Source: CAYWNA01 sp964459305
Lineage (GTDB): Bacteria; Planctomycetota; Planctomycetia; Pirellulales; Pirellulaceae
Length of the DNA stretch: 64,000 nt
NCBI GenBank assembly: GCA_964459305.1
Contig: CAYWNA010000043.1
Span: 1-64,000, forward strand
Reading direction: 5' to 3'
Position 1 is the stretch's first letter, and each line of letters opens with the position of its first letter. The notes beneath the pieces are model-generated. The model was not told the origin of the DNA and made no database searches. It was given only the letters and a program-made list of their open reading frames with translations. Shown piece after piece: positions 19,047-28,183 of the stretch. The position numbers were made by a program, and so were the translations under genes.

Positions 19047-20384
19047 ATGGTCTCTGGCATTGGGACGAAAACAACTGCTGAAAACCGGATAACCGGTATC
19101 TTCGAAGCGATTCGATGGACGTGGCCGATATCCTTCCTCAGCGAAACCGCGCTCAAAACCGGCCTTTCCTTGGTCGATCAAATATTCGTCAGCGGTACCC
19201 GCTTTCTGACGACGGTCATTGTCGGCCGATCGTGCGGTGCGGACGAACTGGGCGCTTACGCGCTCGGTTTTTCGGTCGTCCTCCTGGTCACGGTCTTGCA
19301 GGAATCGCTGATCACCGCGCCCTACACCATCTTCAGCAGCCGCCAGACCCGCAGCGAACGGCAAGAGCACGCCGGGAGCCTACTGGTGCATCATGGTATG
19401 CTGGTTGCGCTGGCGGTGATCGTATTGGCGTTCATGGGGCTGGTCTTTCTTGGCGGCGGCGACACGCCTTCGTTGGCGCTCGTGACCTGGGTGCTGGCAG
19501 CGACAGTGCCTTTTGCCCTGCTGCGTGAATTCGCCCGGCGATTCGCATTTGCCCATATGCACGTGCTCACCGCACTTGCCCTGGACATTTTGGTGGCGGC
19601 GATTCAGCTTGGCGGCTTGCTGCTGTTGGCGTTCATGGGTGCTCTGTCCGCCGCGACGGCGTTCGCCGTCCTGGGCGTAGCATGCGCCGTGGCCGGTACC
19701 GCCTGGCTCGTCTCGAATCGCCGAGCTTTCGTCATGCGCCGGCGACAGATCGTACCGCAGTTGGCACACAACTGCTCGTTTGGAAAATGGCTCTGCGGCA
19801 GCCAATTGGTCGCGGTACTCAGCAATACGTCAGTGTTCTGGCTGCTGTCGATCCTGATCAGCACAACGGCCACCGGCATCTACGCCGCATGCTCGACCGT
19901 CGTGCTATTGGCCAATCCGTTCATTCTGGGGCTGGCCAACATCCTGCAACCCATGACCGCCCGGGCATTCGCCGCCGGCGGCAAGGCCGAGTTGGCACGG
20001 CTGGTGCGCAAGGTGACGCTCATTTTGGGCACATTCCTCTTGGTTTTCGGATTTGCGATCTTCCTGGTGGGTGAACAGATTGTCGCATGGCTGTATGACG
20101 ACCCTGCGTTTGCCCACCAGGGCCATACAATCACCGTCTTGACGATTTCGATGATGATCGGGTCCTTGGGCATGGGCTACGGGCATGGCCTGAAGTCCAT
20201 GGAACGTCCCCAGTGGAACTTCAACGCCGCGCTGTTTGACTTGATCGTCATGTTATTGACGGCCGTGCCGCTGGCGTGGTCGTTTGGGATGGTTGGCGGC
20301 GCGTATTGCCTGCTTTCCGGAAGTATCGCCGGCACGACCACACGTTACCTGGCCTTTCGCCGACTGGCCGGCGCGAACAAGTGA
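19047..20384 (+). CDS. Polysaccharide flippase (Wzx/MOP-type membrane protein)
   Basis: About 445 residues from the first ATG; an in-frame TTG 27 bases upstream could add nine. It is very hydrophobic, with roughly 12 membrane segments (for example VVLLVTVLQESLITAPYT and ILGTFLLVFGFAIFLVG), few charged loops, and the overall pattern of the MOP superfamily lipid-linked oligosaccharide flippases. No catalytic motif is expected. It is followed after 12 bases by a GT2 glycosyltransferase gene, and the two probably share a transcript. Likely role: moving a lipid-linked glycan across the inner membrane. Confidence 0.8.
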   Translation: MVSGIGTKTTAENRITGIFEAIRWTWPISFLSETALKTGLSLVDQIFVSGTRFLTTVIVGRSCGADELGAYALGFSVVLLVTVLQESLITAPYTIFSSRQTRSERQEHAGSLLVHHGMLVALAVIVLAFMGLVFLGGGDTPSLALVTWVLAATVPFALLREFARRFAFAHMHVLTALALDILVAAIQLGGLLLLAFMGALSAATAFAVLGVACAVAGTAWLVSNRRAFVMRRRQIVPQLAHNCSFGKWLCGSQLVAVLSNTSVFWLLSILISTTATGIYAACSTVVLLANPFILGLANILQPMTARAFAAGGKAELARLVRKVTLILGTFLLVFGFAIFLVGEQIVAWLYDDPAFAHQGHTITVLTISMMIGSLGMGYGHGLKSMERPQWNFNAALFDLIVMLLTAVPLAWSFGMVGGAYCLLSGSIAGTTTRYLAFRRLAGANK

Positions 20385-20396
20385 GGCAAGCCGAAA

Positions 20397-21467
20397 ATGT
20401 ACGAACGAAATCCATGTGTCAGCATTGGCATGCCCGTATACAACGGCGAGCGATACCTGGCCGAGGCCCTCGATTCGCTGTTGGCTCAAACGTACACGGA
20501 CTTCGAGCTGATCATCTCCGACAACGCGTCAACCGACAGTACGGAGGACATCTGTCGCCGTTACGCCGAAAGCGACGGGCGCATCCGATACGTCCGCCAG
20601 CAGCAAAATCTGGGCGCCATCTGGAATTTCAATCACGTTTTCAAGCTCGCTCGCGGTACGTATTACCGCTGGCACGCGCACGATGACATTTGTGCTCCGA
20701 CTTTTCTGGCGCGATGTGTCGAAATGCTCGACAGCGATCCAACGATCGTGTTGTGCGATACGCGAAAGGCCAGGATCGATCAGCACGGACAGGTGTTGGG
20801 CGTTCTAGCGCAGCAAGGCGACGCGTCAATCGATGGCTCGGCGGCCATTGGCAATTCTTGCGAAGACAAAATCAAGAGGGGACGCCAATCGCAGACGCCG
20901 CACGAGCGATTTCGCACGGTTCTTCTTGGGCCGAGTTTCTGCTTGGATTGCTTTGGGTTGATACGCTCCATCGCTTTGCGCAAAACGCGTCTCATTCTGC
21001 CCTTCTACGGTTCCGAGAAGATCCTGTCAGCGGAATTGGGGCTGCTAGGCCGCTACGACAAAATCCCAGAAGTGCTCTTTTTTGTACGCGACCATATCAA
21101 CGGCGTGGATAGTCGGGAAACGGCAGAACAGCAGCAGCAATACATCGGTGTGGCAAATGCCCAGAAGTGTTCGCCAACGCGACTCAAGTTACTGTGGGGT
21201 CATGCCAGCGCCATCTGGCAAGTGCGGCTGTCGGCGATTGAACGCGCACGATGCTTCGTCGCCGTTGTCCAATATGTCCTACAGATGCGCAAGTGGAAAC
21301 GGGTCTGGACCGAGATGCTCACCGGCGCTCCGGTCAAGAGCGGCGAACGACTCACACAGGTGGCGCCGGCGGAACCCGTCACCGTCCGCCAGATGTTCGA
21401 CCAGTCGCCGTCTGTCGCGGCGTTCCAGGATGGATGCGCCCACCGGGATCGCAGCATCACCCCATGA
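20397..21467 (+). CDS. Family 2 glycosyltransferase
   Basis: About 356 residues. The GT-A fold is clear at the N-terminus: VSIGMPVYNGERYLAEAL, then FELIISDNASTDSTEDIC and, after residue 75, NLGAIWNFNHVFKLARG and the DXD-like HAHDDICAP. The C-terminal 100 residues are helical and less conserved. It probably adds a sugar in the same glycan pathway as the upstream flippase. The last 11 bases overlap the 3' end of the convergent SDR gene. Confidence 0.9.
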   Translation: MYERNPCVSIGMPVYNGERYLAEALDSLLAQTYTDFELIISDNASTDSTEDICRRYAESDGRIRYVRQQQNLGAIWNFNHVFKLARGTYYRWHAHDDICAPTFLARCVEMLDSDPTIVLCDTRKARIDQHGQVLGVLAQQGDASIDGSAAIGNSCEDKIKRGRQSQTPHERFRTVLLGPSFCLDCFGLIRSIALRKTRLILPFYGSEKILSAELGLLGRYDKIPEVLFFVRDHINGVDSRETAEQQQQYIGVANAQKCSPTRLKLLWGHASAIWQVRLSAIERARCFVAVVQYVLQMRKWKRVWTEMLTGAPVKSGERLTQVAPAEPVTVRQMFDQSPSVAAFQDGCAHRDRSITP

Positions 21468-22551
21468 CCGTTGGGCTCTGCTGAGTTTGGCTTGCTGCCA
21501 CGGAGAGAATGGGGAATCCAGCCTGCGTTTTCCACCGCAGGGATTCGTCCAGCCGGTCATCGCTAAGCAGGCTCTTGAGCCGATTCAAGCGAATATAGCG
21601 GTCTCCGTCTACTTGCTCGCGTTTCAGACCGTGCTCACAGAATGCTTCGTAGATTTCGCGGGCGCCTTTCTCGGCGTCCCATTGCATTCGAAGTTCAGGA
21701 AAGGTGCTGGTCAGCTTGCCGAAATCCACCCGATAACTCCGTGGATCAGGGCCGGCATCCTCGGCGTACTCGATTTCGCAGTTCGGTACGACCCCTGCAA
21801 CGATTTCCGCCAAATCTCGGACTTGATAATTCTCCTCGTCACGCCCGATATTGAACGCCTGATCGTGTATCAGCTCTCGCGGTGCGTTGAGCACGGCGAT
21901 GAAGGCGCGGCAAATATCCTCGACGTGAACCAGAGGCCGCCACGGAGTCCCGTCGCTCAGGATCATTACCTTGCCGGTGGCAAATGCCCAGGCAGTCAAG
22001 TTGTTTATCACGATGTCGCCTCGAAGTTTCGGCGAGGCGCCGTAGGCAGTGCAGTTCCGCATATAAGTCGGCGAGAATCGATCGTCGGCCATCGCCGCCA
22101 AATCACGTTCCAGCCACACCTTTGACACGGCATACGGAGTCAGCGGCCGGAATGGCGCCTCCTCGGTCAGCGGTTTCTCGGTACCGCTGGAACCGTACAA
22201 ACTGCAAGACGAGGAGAACACAAAGCGACGGCAACCAGCCTCCTTGGCCAACACGGCCAAACGAAGCGAACCGGTGTGGTTAATGTCGTGCGTCAACTCC
22301 GGGCGCAGGTCCCCTAGTGGATCGTTCGACAGTGCCGCCAGATGGCAAACGGCGTCGAATCCGGCGAGATCAGCGACCGTCACGTCACGAAGGTCTTTGC
22401 GAATGCACTTCGGGATTTCCCGGTATGCGCCGAGCGTGCAGCCTTCGAAGTAGTAAGTATCCAGTCCCACAACCTCATGACCTTCGCCGACGAGCAGGCG
22501 AGTCAACAAAGATCCGATATAACCATCGTGACCGGTCACTAAGACTTTCAT
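21457..22551 (-). CDS. NAD-dependent epimerase/dehydratase (extended SDR)
   Basis: About 364 residues. Nucleotide-binding motif MKVLVTGHDGYIGSLL at the N-terminus, conserved HLAALSNDP, the Ser of FSSSCSLYG and the catalytic YAVSK (YxxxK). Later NCTAYGASPKLRGDIVINN and FNIGRDEENYQV are typical of sugar-nucleotide epimerases or reductases. A strong ribosome site (GGGGGACGAA) precedes the ATG. Product sugar not predictable. It lies next to a second SDR on the same strand, 326 bases apart. Confidence 0.88.
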   Translation of the reverse strand: MKVLVTGHDGYIGSLLTRLLVGEGHEVVGLDTYYFEGCTLGAYREIPKCIRKDLRDVTVADLAGFDAVCHLAALSNDPLGDLRPELTHDINHTGSLRLAVLAKEAGCRRFVFSSSCSLYGSSGTEKPLTEEAPFRPLTPYAVSKVWLERDLAAMADDRFSPTYMRNCTAYGASPKLRGDIVINNLTAWAFATGKVMILSDGTPWRPLVHVEDICRAFIAVLNAPRELIHDQAFNIGRDEENYQVRDLAEIVAGVVPNCEIEYAEDAGPDPRSYRVDFGKLTSTFPELRMQWDAEKGAREIYEAFCEHGLKREQVDGDRYIRLNRLKSLLSDDRLDESLRWKTQAGFPILSVAASQTQQSPTVMG

Positions 22552-22877
22552 TTCGTCCCCCTGTTCTCTGAGTACTGCAGATGTCCTTCCAAAACATAGC
22601 TCAGAGCGACGCCGCGGGCGCGGTCGGAAGCTGCCCCGTCAACATTCGCACTGCGAATGCAACGTTTCCGATTGTGCGGGAGATTAGGTTTCGAACGGAG
22701 AGAAACGAAAGGCCAACGACCATACTGCCGTCCGGCGCAGAAAGGGTTTGTAGCTGGATTCGCAAGAATTCAGACAGATCACGCCCTCACCGCCTGAATT
22801 CTTGCGAATCCAGCTACGAGGTTTGTCGACGAATCCTTGCCGCCCGCAAACCCGTTCCTGCGCCCAATGCGGTCCGC
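22552..22877. other. Intergenic spacer between two SDR genes
   Basis: About 326 bases. More than a third is palindrome family B copy 1 (22741-22865). The rest, next to the 22551 start, should hold that gene's promoter; no specific site recognised. Confidence 0.5.
22741..22865. repeat. Palindrome family B, copy 1
   Basis: Inner arms 22750-22773 and 22794-22817 (core GGATTCGCAAGAATTCAG and its complement). The right flank continues with sequence reading, on the other strand, GCGCAGGAACGGGTTTGC, which is the outer arm seen in other copies. The left outer arm is only a stub (AGGGTTT). Confidence 0.9.
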
Positions 22878-23870
22878 CTATCCCGGGTACGGGCAGGGGG
22901 ACCGCTTTCCTCCGGCTTGTCGAAACGCTACGGCGTCATCAATGATGCGGAAGATGTCATATTCCGGGTTCAACCCAAGAACCGATCGCGATTTGGTCAT
23001 GTCGATACAGAAATCGTGGGCTTCACTTGCCTCAAATCTTACGACCGGAAGATCCAGCTTCTTCGCCACATAATCCGCCGCCACGTCATAGCTGAACGGC
23101 GAGGGCCCGGCTACGTTGAATGCCTCGCCAATCGCCGTCGGGTTGCCGACTGAAAGCATGATGGACTGCACCACGTCCTTCAGCCCGACGACATGCCGCT
23201 TGCCTGCACGACCGTCCGGGTGAACCAAGCAAGCCACAGCATCCTCGCCCTTCTCGAAGTATGCCTTCTGCTCCGGGGTTACCGCCCAGTCTTCCCAAAC
23301 CGGCACGCCAAAGTTCGGTTCCTTCAGCGTGATATGAGCCAGAATATCATCCTCGGAATATACCCAGGAAAACCGCAACACCGTTATCGGCGTCCCGTAC
23401 ATGATCCTGAACTGCTCGCACATCACCTCTTCCAGTACCTTCGAGAGTGGATAATAGCCCGGGTAGCCGGAATGAGGATGGTTCTCGTCGATCGGAATCG
23501 GCTGGGGATAGTAATAGATGCCCGCCCGGGCGTCGGAGCCAGCTTGGATGTACTGCTTGATGTGTCCGCACCGCATGCAGGCATCAAGCAGGTAGAAGGT
23601 TCCCTTGATATTGGCATCCAGGAAGAGCTCCTTGTTTTCCTTGACGTTGGCAAGATGAATAACGACATCCATATCCTCGACAAGCCGATCCGCCAACGAC
23701 GGGTCACGTAGATCCCCCGTGACAATCTCGACATTCTCGATGCGCTCGACCTGCATGCCGTCCGTGTATTCCAGAGCGCGCACCGAGTATCCCGCCTTGA
23801 CGAGCTCAGGCAAAACGGCGCCGCCAATCTTCCCCCCTGCCCCGGTAAGTAGAACGTTTTTCACTTTCAC
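22878..23870 (-). CDS. NAD-dependent epimerase/dehydratase (extended SDR)
   Basis: About 330 residues with a GTG start supported by a strong GGAAGGAG site nine bases upstream. Motifs: NVLLTGAGGKIGGAVLPEL for cofactor binding, VIHLANVKEN, and YYPLSKVLEE with the catalytic Tyr and Lys. The third catalytic residue region reads IQAGSDARAG. NVAGPSPFSYD is a typical C-terminal substrate-domain segment. It resembles uronate-dehydrogenase-like or nucleoside-sugar epimerases in general form, but the substrate cannot be told. Orientation matches the SDR gene downstream, though the palindrome between them may separate the transcripts. Confidence 0.87.
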   Translation of the reverse strand: MKVKNVLLTGAGGKIGGAVLPELVKAGYSVRALEYTDGMQVERIENVEIVTGDLRDPSLADRLVEDMDVVIHLANVKENKELFLDANIKGTFYLLDACMRCGHIKQYIQAGSDARAGIYYYPQPIPIDENHPHSGYPGYYPLSKVLEEVMCEQFRIMYGTPITVLRFSWVYSEDDILAHITLKEPNFGVPVWEDWAVTPEQKAYFEKGEDAVACLVHPDGRAGKRHVVGLKDVVQSIMLSVGNPTAIGEAFNVAGPSPFSYDVAADYVAKKLDLPVVRFEASEAHDFCIDMTKSRSVLGLNPEYDIFRIIDDAVAFRQAGGKRSPCPYPG

Positions 23871-23928
23871 AGCTCAAACTCCTTCCTGCTTTGCTCGATG
23901 TTGAACGGTCGCGGATGAAACAGCTTCC

Positions 23929-23960
23929 TCGTTTAACCGGAAGCCGGAGGCGATGGCGAG
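23929..23960. repeat. Half-palindrome related to family D
   Basis: A single arm beginning TCGTTTAACCGGAAGCCGG with no obvious partner nearby. Probably a decayed or half copy of a family D-like element upstream of the 23870 start. Confidence 0.45.
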
Positions 23961-24063
23961 ACCGCCCAACAATACCCCCAAATTCACCCTGGGAATCACT
24001 GCGATTCGTACCAGACAGCGGAGGCTCCGGTACCATCCGGATGCCATCTCCCCGCCAACACTC

Positions 24064-24759
24064 TCAGCCCTCCTTATCCAGTACCTTGATGCGAAGATTC
24101 CGGAATTGCACTTTCATCGGTGGACCGGGATGCATTTGTAGCGCGATTACGCCGCTGTGGCACGCTTTTTCGCGATCACGGTCAACGGCGTGTGACATCA
24201 CGACACCATTGATCTTCAGGATGATCTCCGGTCCGCGGGCGATGACGTGGTATTCGTTCCAGTCGTTCGCTTTGACTTGCTTCTGCAGTTCGGCCGGATC
24301 GCCTAGCGGCTCGACGGTCTTCTTGCCGTCTTCGTCGATGACCGCCTTCTCGCCACGCATAGCCACACCGCCGCGCTGATGCTGGAAAAGCGCACCGGTC
24401 CACTGCTGGCCGGCCTCCAAATCCGCCTGATAGCCGCGAGTGTCCCAGTTTGGTATCTCTTTGCTGCGGAATTGGATGCCCGAGTTGCCACCCACGATGC
24501 GGTAACAAAGCCGCAATTCGAAGTCCGCCGGCTGGCCGCCGCGCCACATCAGGTAGTGGTGCTTGACGCACGGCTTCTCCTTGGTGCTCTGAGAGGTGAT
24601 CGTGCCATCCTCGACCCACCATCCTCCCGACTTTCCTTCCCAGCCAGTCAGATCCTGGCCGTTGAACATCGAGACAAAACCCTCCTCCACCTCCGAAGCC
24701 GACAGGGCAGTTGACAAAATTGCAAGACTTAACAACGCCGGTCCGAGTGCTGCTCTCAT
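24064..24759 (-). CDS. DUF1080 secreted protein (3-keto-disaccharide hydrolase type)
   Basis: About 231 residues from an ATG with GGAGAAA seven bases upstream. Signal peptide MRAALGPALLSLAILSTALSA, then the classic domain opening GFVSMFNGQDLTGWEG, followed by FELRLCYRIVGGNSGIQFRS and DWNEYHVIARGPEIILKING, all hallmarks of PF06439. Members are concanavalin-like jellyroll proteins abundant in planctomycetes; characterised ones act on 3-keto sugars as lyases or hydratases. The protein is probably exported to the periplasm. A second member of the family is at 42054-42791. Confidence 0.92.
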   Translation of the reverse strand: MRAALGPALLSLAILSTALSASEVEEGFVSMFNGQDLTGWEGKSGGWWVEDGTITSQSTKEKPCVKHHYLMWRGGQPADFELRLCYRIVGGNSGIQFRSKEIPNWDTRGYQADLEAGQQWTGALFQHQRGGVAMRGEKAVIDEDGKKTVEPLGDPAELQKQVKANDWNEYHVIARGPEIILKINGVVMSHAVDRDREKACHSGVIALQMHPGPPMKVQFRNLRIKVLDKEG

Positions 24760-24810
24760 TGTGTTTCTCCTCTGAAGAAGCGTTGCGATTTGAGATGAAA
24801 TGCCATCTTC

Positions 24811-24890
24811 GTTTAACCGCGACCCGCCAGGGGAGCGCGTCCACTCGCCACTGACCACTCCGGCGCTCCCCTGGCGGGTCGCGGTTAAAC
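24811..24890. repeat. Palindrome family D
   Basis: Arms 24811-24838 and 24863-24890 (core TTTAACCGCGACCCGCCAGG). It lies in the divergent gap between the DUF1080 gene and the FMN-binding lipoprotein gene. A lone half-arm of similar type (GTTTAACCGGAAGCCGGAGG) is at 23931-23950. Confidence 0.9.
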
Positions 24891-25044
24891 GATGCCTTCC
24901 CTTGCGACAAGACCCTATTCTAACAACTCGAACGGCGGTCGACTGGTTGACCTTGCTCCGAGTCGCGTTTACTTTGCCACGAACGATCCCGACCGTGTAA
25001 AACGCCAGTCAATAGAATACCCGCTCGAACATGAAGGAAGCAAC

Positions 25045-26277
25045 ATGCCAAGATTCTGGCTGCCTCGTATAGTGACGCTCACGAGCATCATGCTCATCCT
25101 TTTTGGTCTTGCCGGATGTGGGGGGCCAGATCAACCTAGTGCAAATAGCGTACTACAGTCGGACACTCCACCGCCAGAGACGCCAAGCGATCCGGTCAGT
25201 GTTGCGCCGGACGTCGCAGTGGACATCGAACCGGAACCAGTCGACGATGGAAACGACGAGTCCGATGTTCCAGCGATGGAAGATGAACCGACCGAAGTCG
25301 CCTCCGCGCTCCTTGACGTGACAGACAAGCCTGAACCCTCGGTGGAGAGCTCGACGAACGAAGACATTTCACCTGACGACCCGGCGGAGAAGAAGCCGTC
25401 ACTGGACGAACTGCTGGCGAAGCTCGAAATCCCACCTCCGTGGTTGGCCGGCGGTGAGACGAGTTACGATACGTCGCAGCCTTGGAAGGAAGCGCGTCAG
25501 GAAATCCGGCGACTTCTCGGGCTGGGCAAACCGGAGACGCATCGGGAAGCTATCAAGCTGACCTGGATCTACCTTCAAAAAGACGACATTGGCGACGGTC
25601 ACGAGTATCCGATGTACACGTTTCTGGGCGGGGAACCGGTGTGGTCGATTCGAGCCCACGAGGAGTATTTGCAGAAACCACACGAGCACACGCCAATCCA
25701 TGCTTACATAACGCTCGCAGCGCTATATGCACAATTTGGAGAATTCGAAAAAGCCAAAGCCGACCTGGACAAAGCCCTGGCTAACCTGCCGGGACCTCCG
25801 TGGCAGATCATGCGCGAGGCGGATATTTCCGCCGCCTATGGTGACCTCTACGCGGGCTGGGGAAAGATCGAGCAAGCCAAGGAGTACTACGCGCAGGCAG
25901 TTGAACTGTACCCAACAGCAAAACCACCGTACGGAGGACATATGTTGCCACGACGAGCGGCGAAAGTGCAGTCGATGCTTGATCTGTTGACCATCCGCTC
26001 GTTGGAAACAGCCAACCTGCGCGATGGCACGTACCGCGACAGGGCACTCGGATACGCCGGCGACATTCACATTACCCTGGTTATTGAAGGCGGCAAGATC
26101 GCAGACATCCAAGTCAAACACGAAGAGAAGATCGATCAGAACGCCTGTGTGATCATTCCGCAGCGGATTATCGAGCAGCAAAGCCTGAATGTCGATGGCA
26201 TCAGTGGTGCGACGGTCACCAAGGATTCAATCGTCGATGGTGTCTACCGGGCGCTGAAGAAAGCAGGGCTTGAATGA
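25045..26277 (+). CDS. TPR lipoprotein with C-terminal FMN-binding domain
   Basis: About 410 residues. The ATG at 25045 has GAAGGAAG upstream; an open frame extends further 5' but would bury the lipoprotein signal (IMLILFGLAGC). An acidic, Pro-rich linker of about 100 residues follows, then two or three TPR-like helices (FGEFEKAKADLDKALANL, WGKIEQAKEYYAQAVELYP) and finally an FMN_bind domain: GDIHITLVIEGGKIADIQV and the attachment-type motif VDGISGATVT, in which the Thr can carry covalent FMN in RnfG and NqrC. The stop codon overlaps the start of the polyferredoxin gene by four bases, so the two are probably made together and work as an electron-transfer pair at the membrane. Confidence 0.85.
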   Translation: MPRFWLPRIVTLTSIMLILFGLAGCGGPDQPSANSVLQSDTPPPETPSDPVSVAPDVAVDIEPEPVDDGNDESDVPAMEDEPTEVASALLDVTDKPEPSVESSTNEDISPDDPAEKKPSLDELLAKLEIPPPWLAGGETSYDTSQPWKEARQEIRRLLGLGKPETHREAIKLTWIYLQKDDIGDGHEYPMYTFLGGEPVWSIRAHEEYLQKPHEHTPIHAYITLAALYAQFGEFEKAKADLDKALANLPGPPWQIMREADISAAYGDLYAGWGKIEQAKEYYAQAVELYPTAKPPYGGHMLPRRAAKVQSMLDLLTIRSLETANLRDGTYRDRALGYAGDIHITLVIEGGKIADIQVKHEEKIDQNACVIIPQRIIEQQSLNVDGISGATVTKDSIVDGVYRALKKAGLE

Positions 26278-28052
26278 ACTGGCTGCGAAGGCGACCTCGC
26301 ACCGCGAACATCTTCGTGCCGTTTCTGCGAAAGAGCCGGCGCACCGGCTGGCGAGGCGCTCTATACGGGTGGCTCGGCCGCTACGCGCCGGTCACACGGA
26401 GTTCGCCTCTGCGCCGAGGGACACAAATCGCTTGCTTGGTGCTGTTTCTGAACGCTTTCTTCTACGTCTGCTGGCCCTACTCGGCACACTTCAGCGAAAC
26501 GACATTCACCGACAAAGAGAATTATCCCGTCGATCTGTTCCTGCTGATCGATCCTTTGGTCGGCCTGTCAACGGCCTTGGCAGGCCGCGTCTTGAATCTC
26601 GCTACCCTGTGGTGGCTGGCGGCGATCCTCGCCTTTTGCGTCGTCATCCCGCGTGGCTTCTGTGGCTATCTTTGCCCGTTGGGCACGATGATCGACGGGT
26701 TCGATTGGCTGGTCGGCTGGCGATTCAGGCGGTTCCACCTGGCCGATAATGGACCGAGAGGGGGCTGGGTTCACATCAGATACTACGTTTTGGCCAGCGT
26801 ACTGGTATCGTCGTGTTGTGGCGTGCTGGCATCGGGTTTCTTTTCGGCGATCCCCGTACTCACGCGAGGTTTGCTGTTCACAGCCGCACGGGCACAATTG
26901 GCCATTGCGAAAGGCCCAAACCACCTGTCGCCGGCGGGATGGACGTTCTACTTGTCCATCGTGCTGTTCGTCGTCGTCTTCCTCGTCAGTCTGTTGGGAC
27001 GCCGTTTCTGGTGCCGCTACCTTTGCCCCAGCGGTGCGCTGCTATCGGCGTCCAAGTTCTTTCGCGTCGGCCAGCGCAAGGTTGAAAGCACGTGCACCGC
27101 CTGCAATAGGTGCATCGAAATCTGCCCGTTTGACGCCATCCGGGAGGATTTTACCACGCGCACCCGAGACTGTACCTACTGTCAGACGTGCGGTGGCGCC
27201 TGCCCGACACAGGCGATCAAGTTTGTTTCGCGGTGGAATCGCTGGGACCTGAAAACCACAGGCGATCCTCCAGTGGCACCAAGGCCAGTATCGCGGCGAG
27301 CGTTTGTTACGGGAACTGCGCTGGGTGTGGCATTCGCCGGTGTCTGCCGTGTGCAAGCGGCTGCTGAGGGGGAAGAGGGAGCACGACCGTTGCGTCCGCC
27401 GGGCAGCGTACCGGAAAATCGGTTTCTGGATCTCTGCATTCGCTGTGGACAGTGCTTCAAGGTCTGTCCGGGGCCCGTGCTGGACGCAGCAGGTATGGAG
27501 CATGGTCTGGAGTCTATGTGGACTCCCGTGGCCAGGCCGAAATATGCCGGTTGTCACCAGGACTGCAACTTCTGCACGCAAGTGTGCCCCACTGGCGCGA
27601 TCCAACCGCTTGAGATCGCGGTCAAGCGACACGTCCACATGGGCCTGGCACGCGTGAACACTGAGACATGTTTGCCCTTCCGTTCAGACGGCCGCCGAGA
27701 TTGCGATCTCTGTTATTCCGAATGCGAACAGGCCGGCTATCGGGCCGTCGAAATGCGGTGGGTACGCATCGAACTCGATCCACCGCCGCCCGAAGGGATG
27801 TTCTCGGAGCTGGAACTGGAGGAGATGAGTCGCATCAGAGCGCCGTATGTCGACGCCGACAAATGCGTTGGATGTGGCATTTGCGAGTATCGCTGCCACA
27901 CAAGATATGTGGTCCAAGAGAAGAGACTGTCGGCCAGCGCGATCGTTGTCTTCGCCGAAAACGAGCATCGGCTGCTTTCGTACCCGGCCGCGGGTGAGGA
28001 TCTTCCCAACCCAAACACACCAGTCGCATCCGAGAATCCAGCCGGCGCGTAA
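26274..28052 (+). CDS. NapH-NapG-like membrane polyferredoxin fusion
   Basis: About 592 residues. The first 260 have four to five membrane segments with the NapH/NosR-type motifs GFCGYLCPLG (129-137) and CRYLCPSGA (247-255). Ferredoxin motifs follow: CTACNRC...CP at 274-285 and CTYCQTC...CP at 300-311. Residues 340-360 read SRRAFVTGTALGVAFAG, a twin-arginine-like signal in the middle of the protein, after which come further clusters (CIRCGQCFKVCP at 388-399, CNFCTQVCP at 431-439, CVGCGICEYRC at 531-541). Family knowledge: NapH is a membrane [4Fe-4S] protein and NapG a Tat-exported ferredoxin; here the two seem fused head to tail. With the FMN lipoprotein it may carry electrons from the quinone pool to a periplasmic acceptor. 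No nitrate reductase genes are nearby. Confidence 0.85.
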   Translation: MNWLRRRPRTANIFVPFLRKSRRTGWRGALYGWLGRYAPVTRSSPLRRGTQIACLVLFLNAFFYVCWPYSAHFSETTFTDKENYPVDLFLLIDPLVGLSTALAGRVLNLATLWWLAAILAFCVVIPRGFCGYLCPLGTMIDGFDWLVGWRFRRFHLADNGPRGGWVHIRYYVLASVLVSSCCGVLASGFFSAIPVLTRGLLFTAARAQLAIAKGPNHLSPAGWTFYLSIVLFVVVFLVSLLGRRFWCRYLCPSGALLSASKFFRVGQRKVESTCTACNRCIEICPFDAIREDFTTRTRDCTYCQTCGGACPTQAIKFVSRWNRWDLKTTGDPPVAPRPVSRRAFVTGTALGVAFAGVCRVQAAAEGEEGARPLRPPGSVPENRFLDLCIRCGQCFKVCPGPVLDAAGMEHGLESMWTPVARPKYAGCHQDCNFCTQVCPTGAIQPLEIAVKRHVHMGLARVNTETCLPFRSDGRRDCDLCYSECEQAGYRAVEMRWVRIELDPPPPEGMFSELELEEMSRIRAPYVDADKCVGCGICEYRCHTRYVVQEKRLSASAIVVFAENEHRLLSYPAAGEDLPNPNTPVASENPAGA

Positions 28053-28058
28053 CCGCGG

Positions 28059-28180
28059 GCGCAGGAACGGGTCTGCGGGACGTCAAGGACTCATCGACCA
28101 AACTCGTAGCTGGATTCGCAAGAATTCAGGTGGTGAGGGCGCAATCCGCCTGAATTCTTGCGAATTCAGCTACAAACCCA
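28059..28180. repeat. Palindrome family B, copy 2
   Basis: Inner arms 28106-28129 and 28150-28173 (core GGATTCGCAAGAATTCAG). Left outer arm GCGCAGGAACGGGTCTGC starts at 28059; the right outer arm is reduced to CAAACCCATC. It lies between convergent genes and may serve as a terminator. Confidence 0.9.
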
Positions 28181-28183
28181 TCT

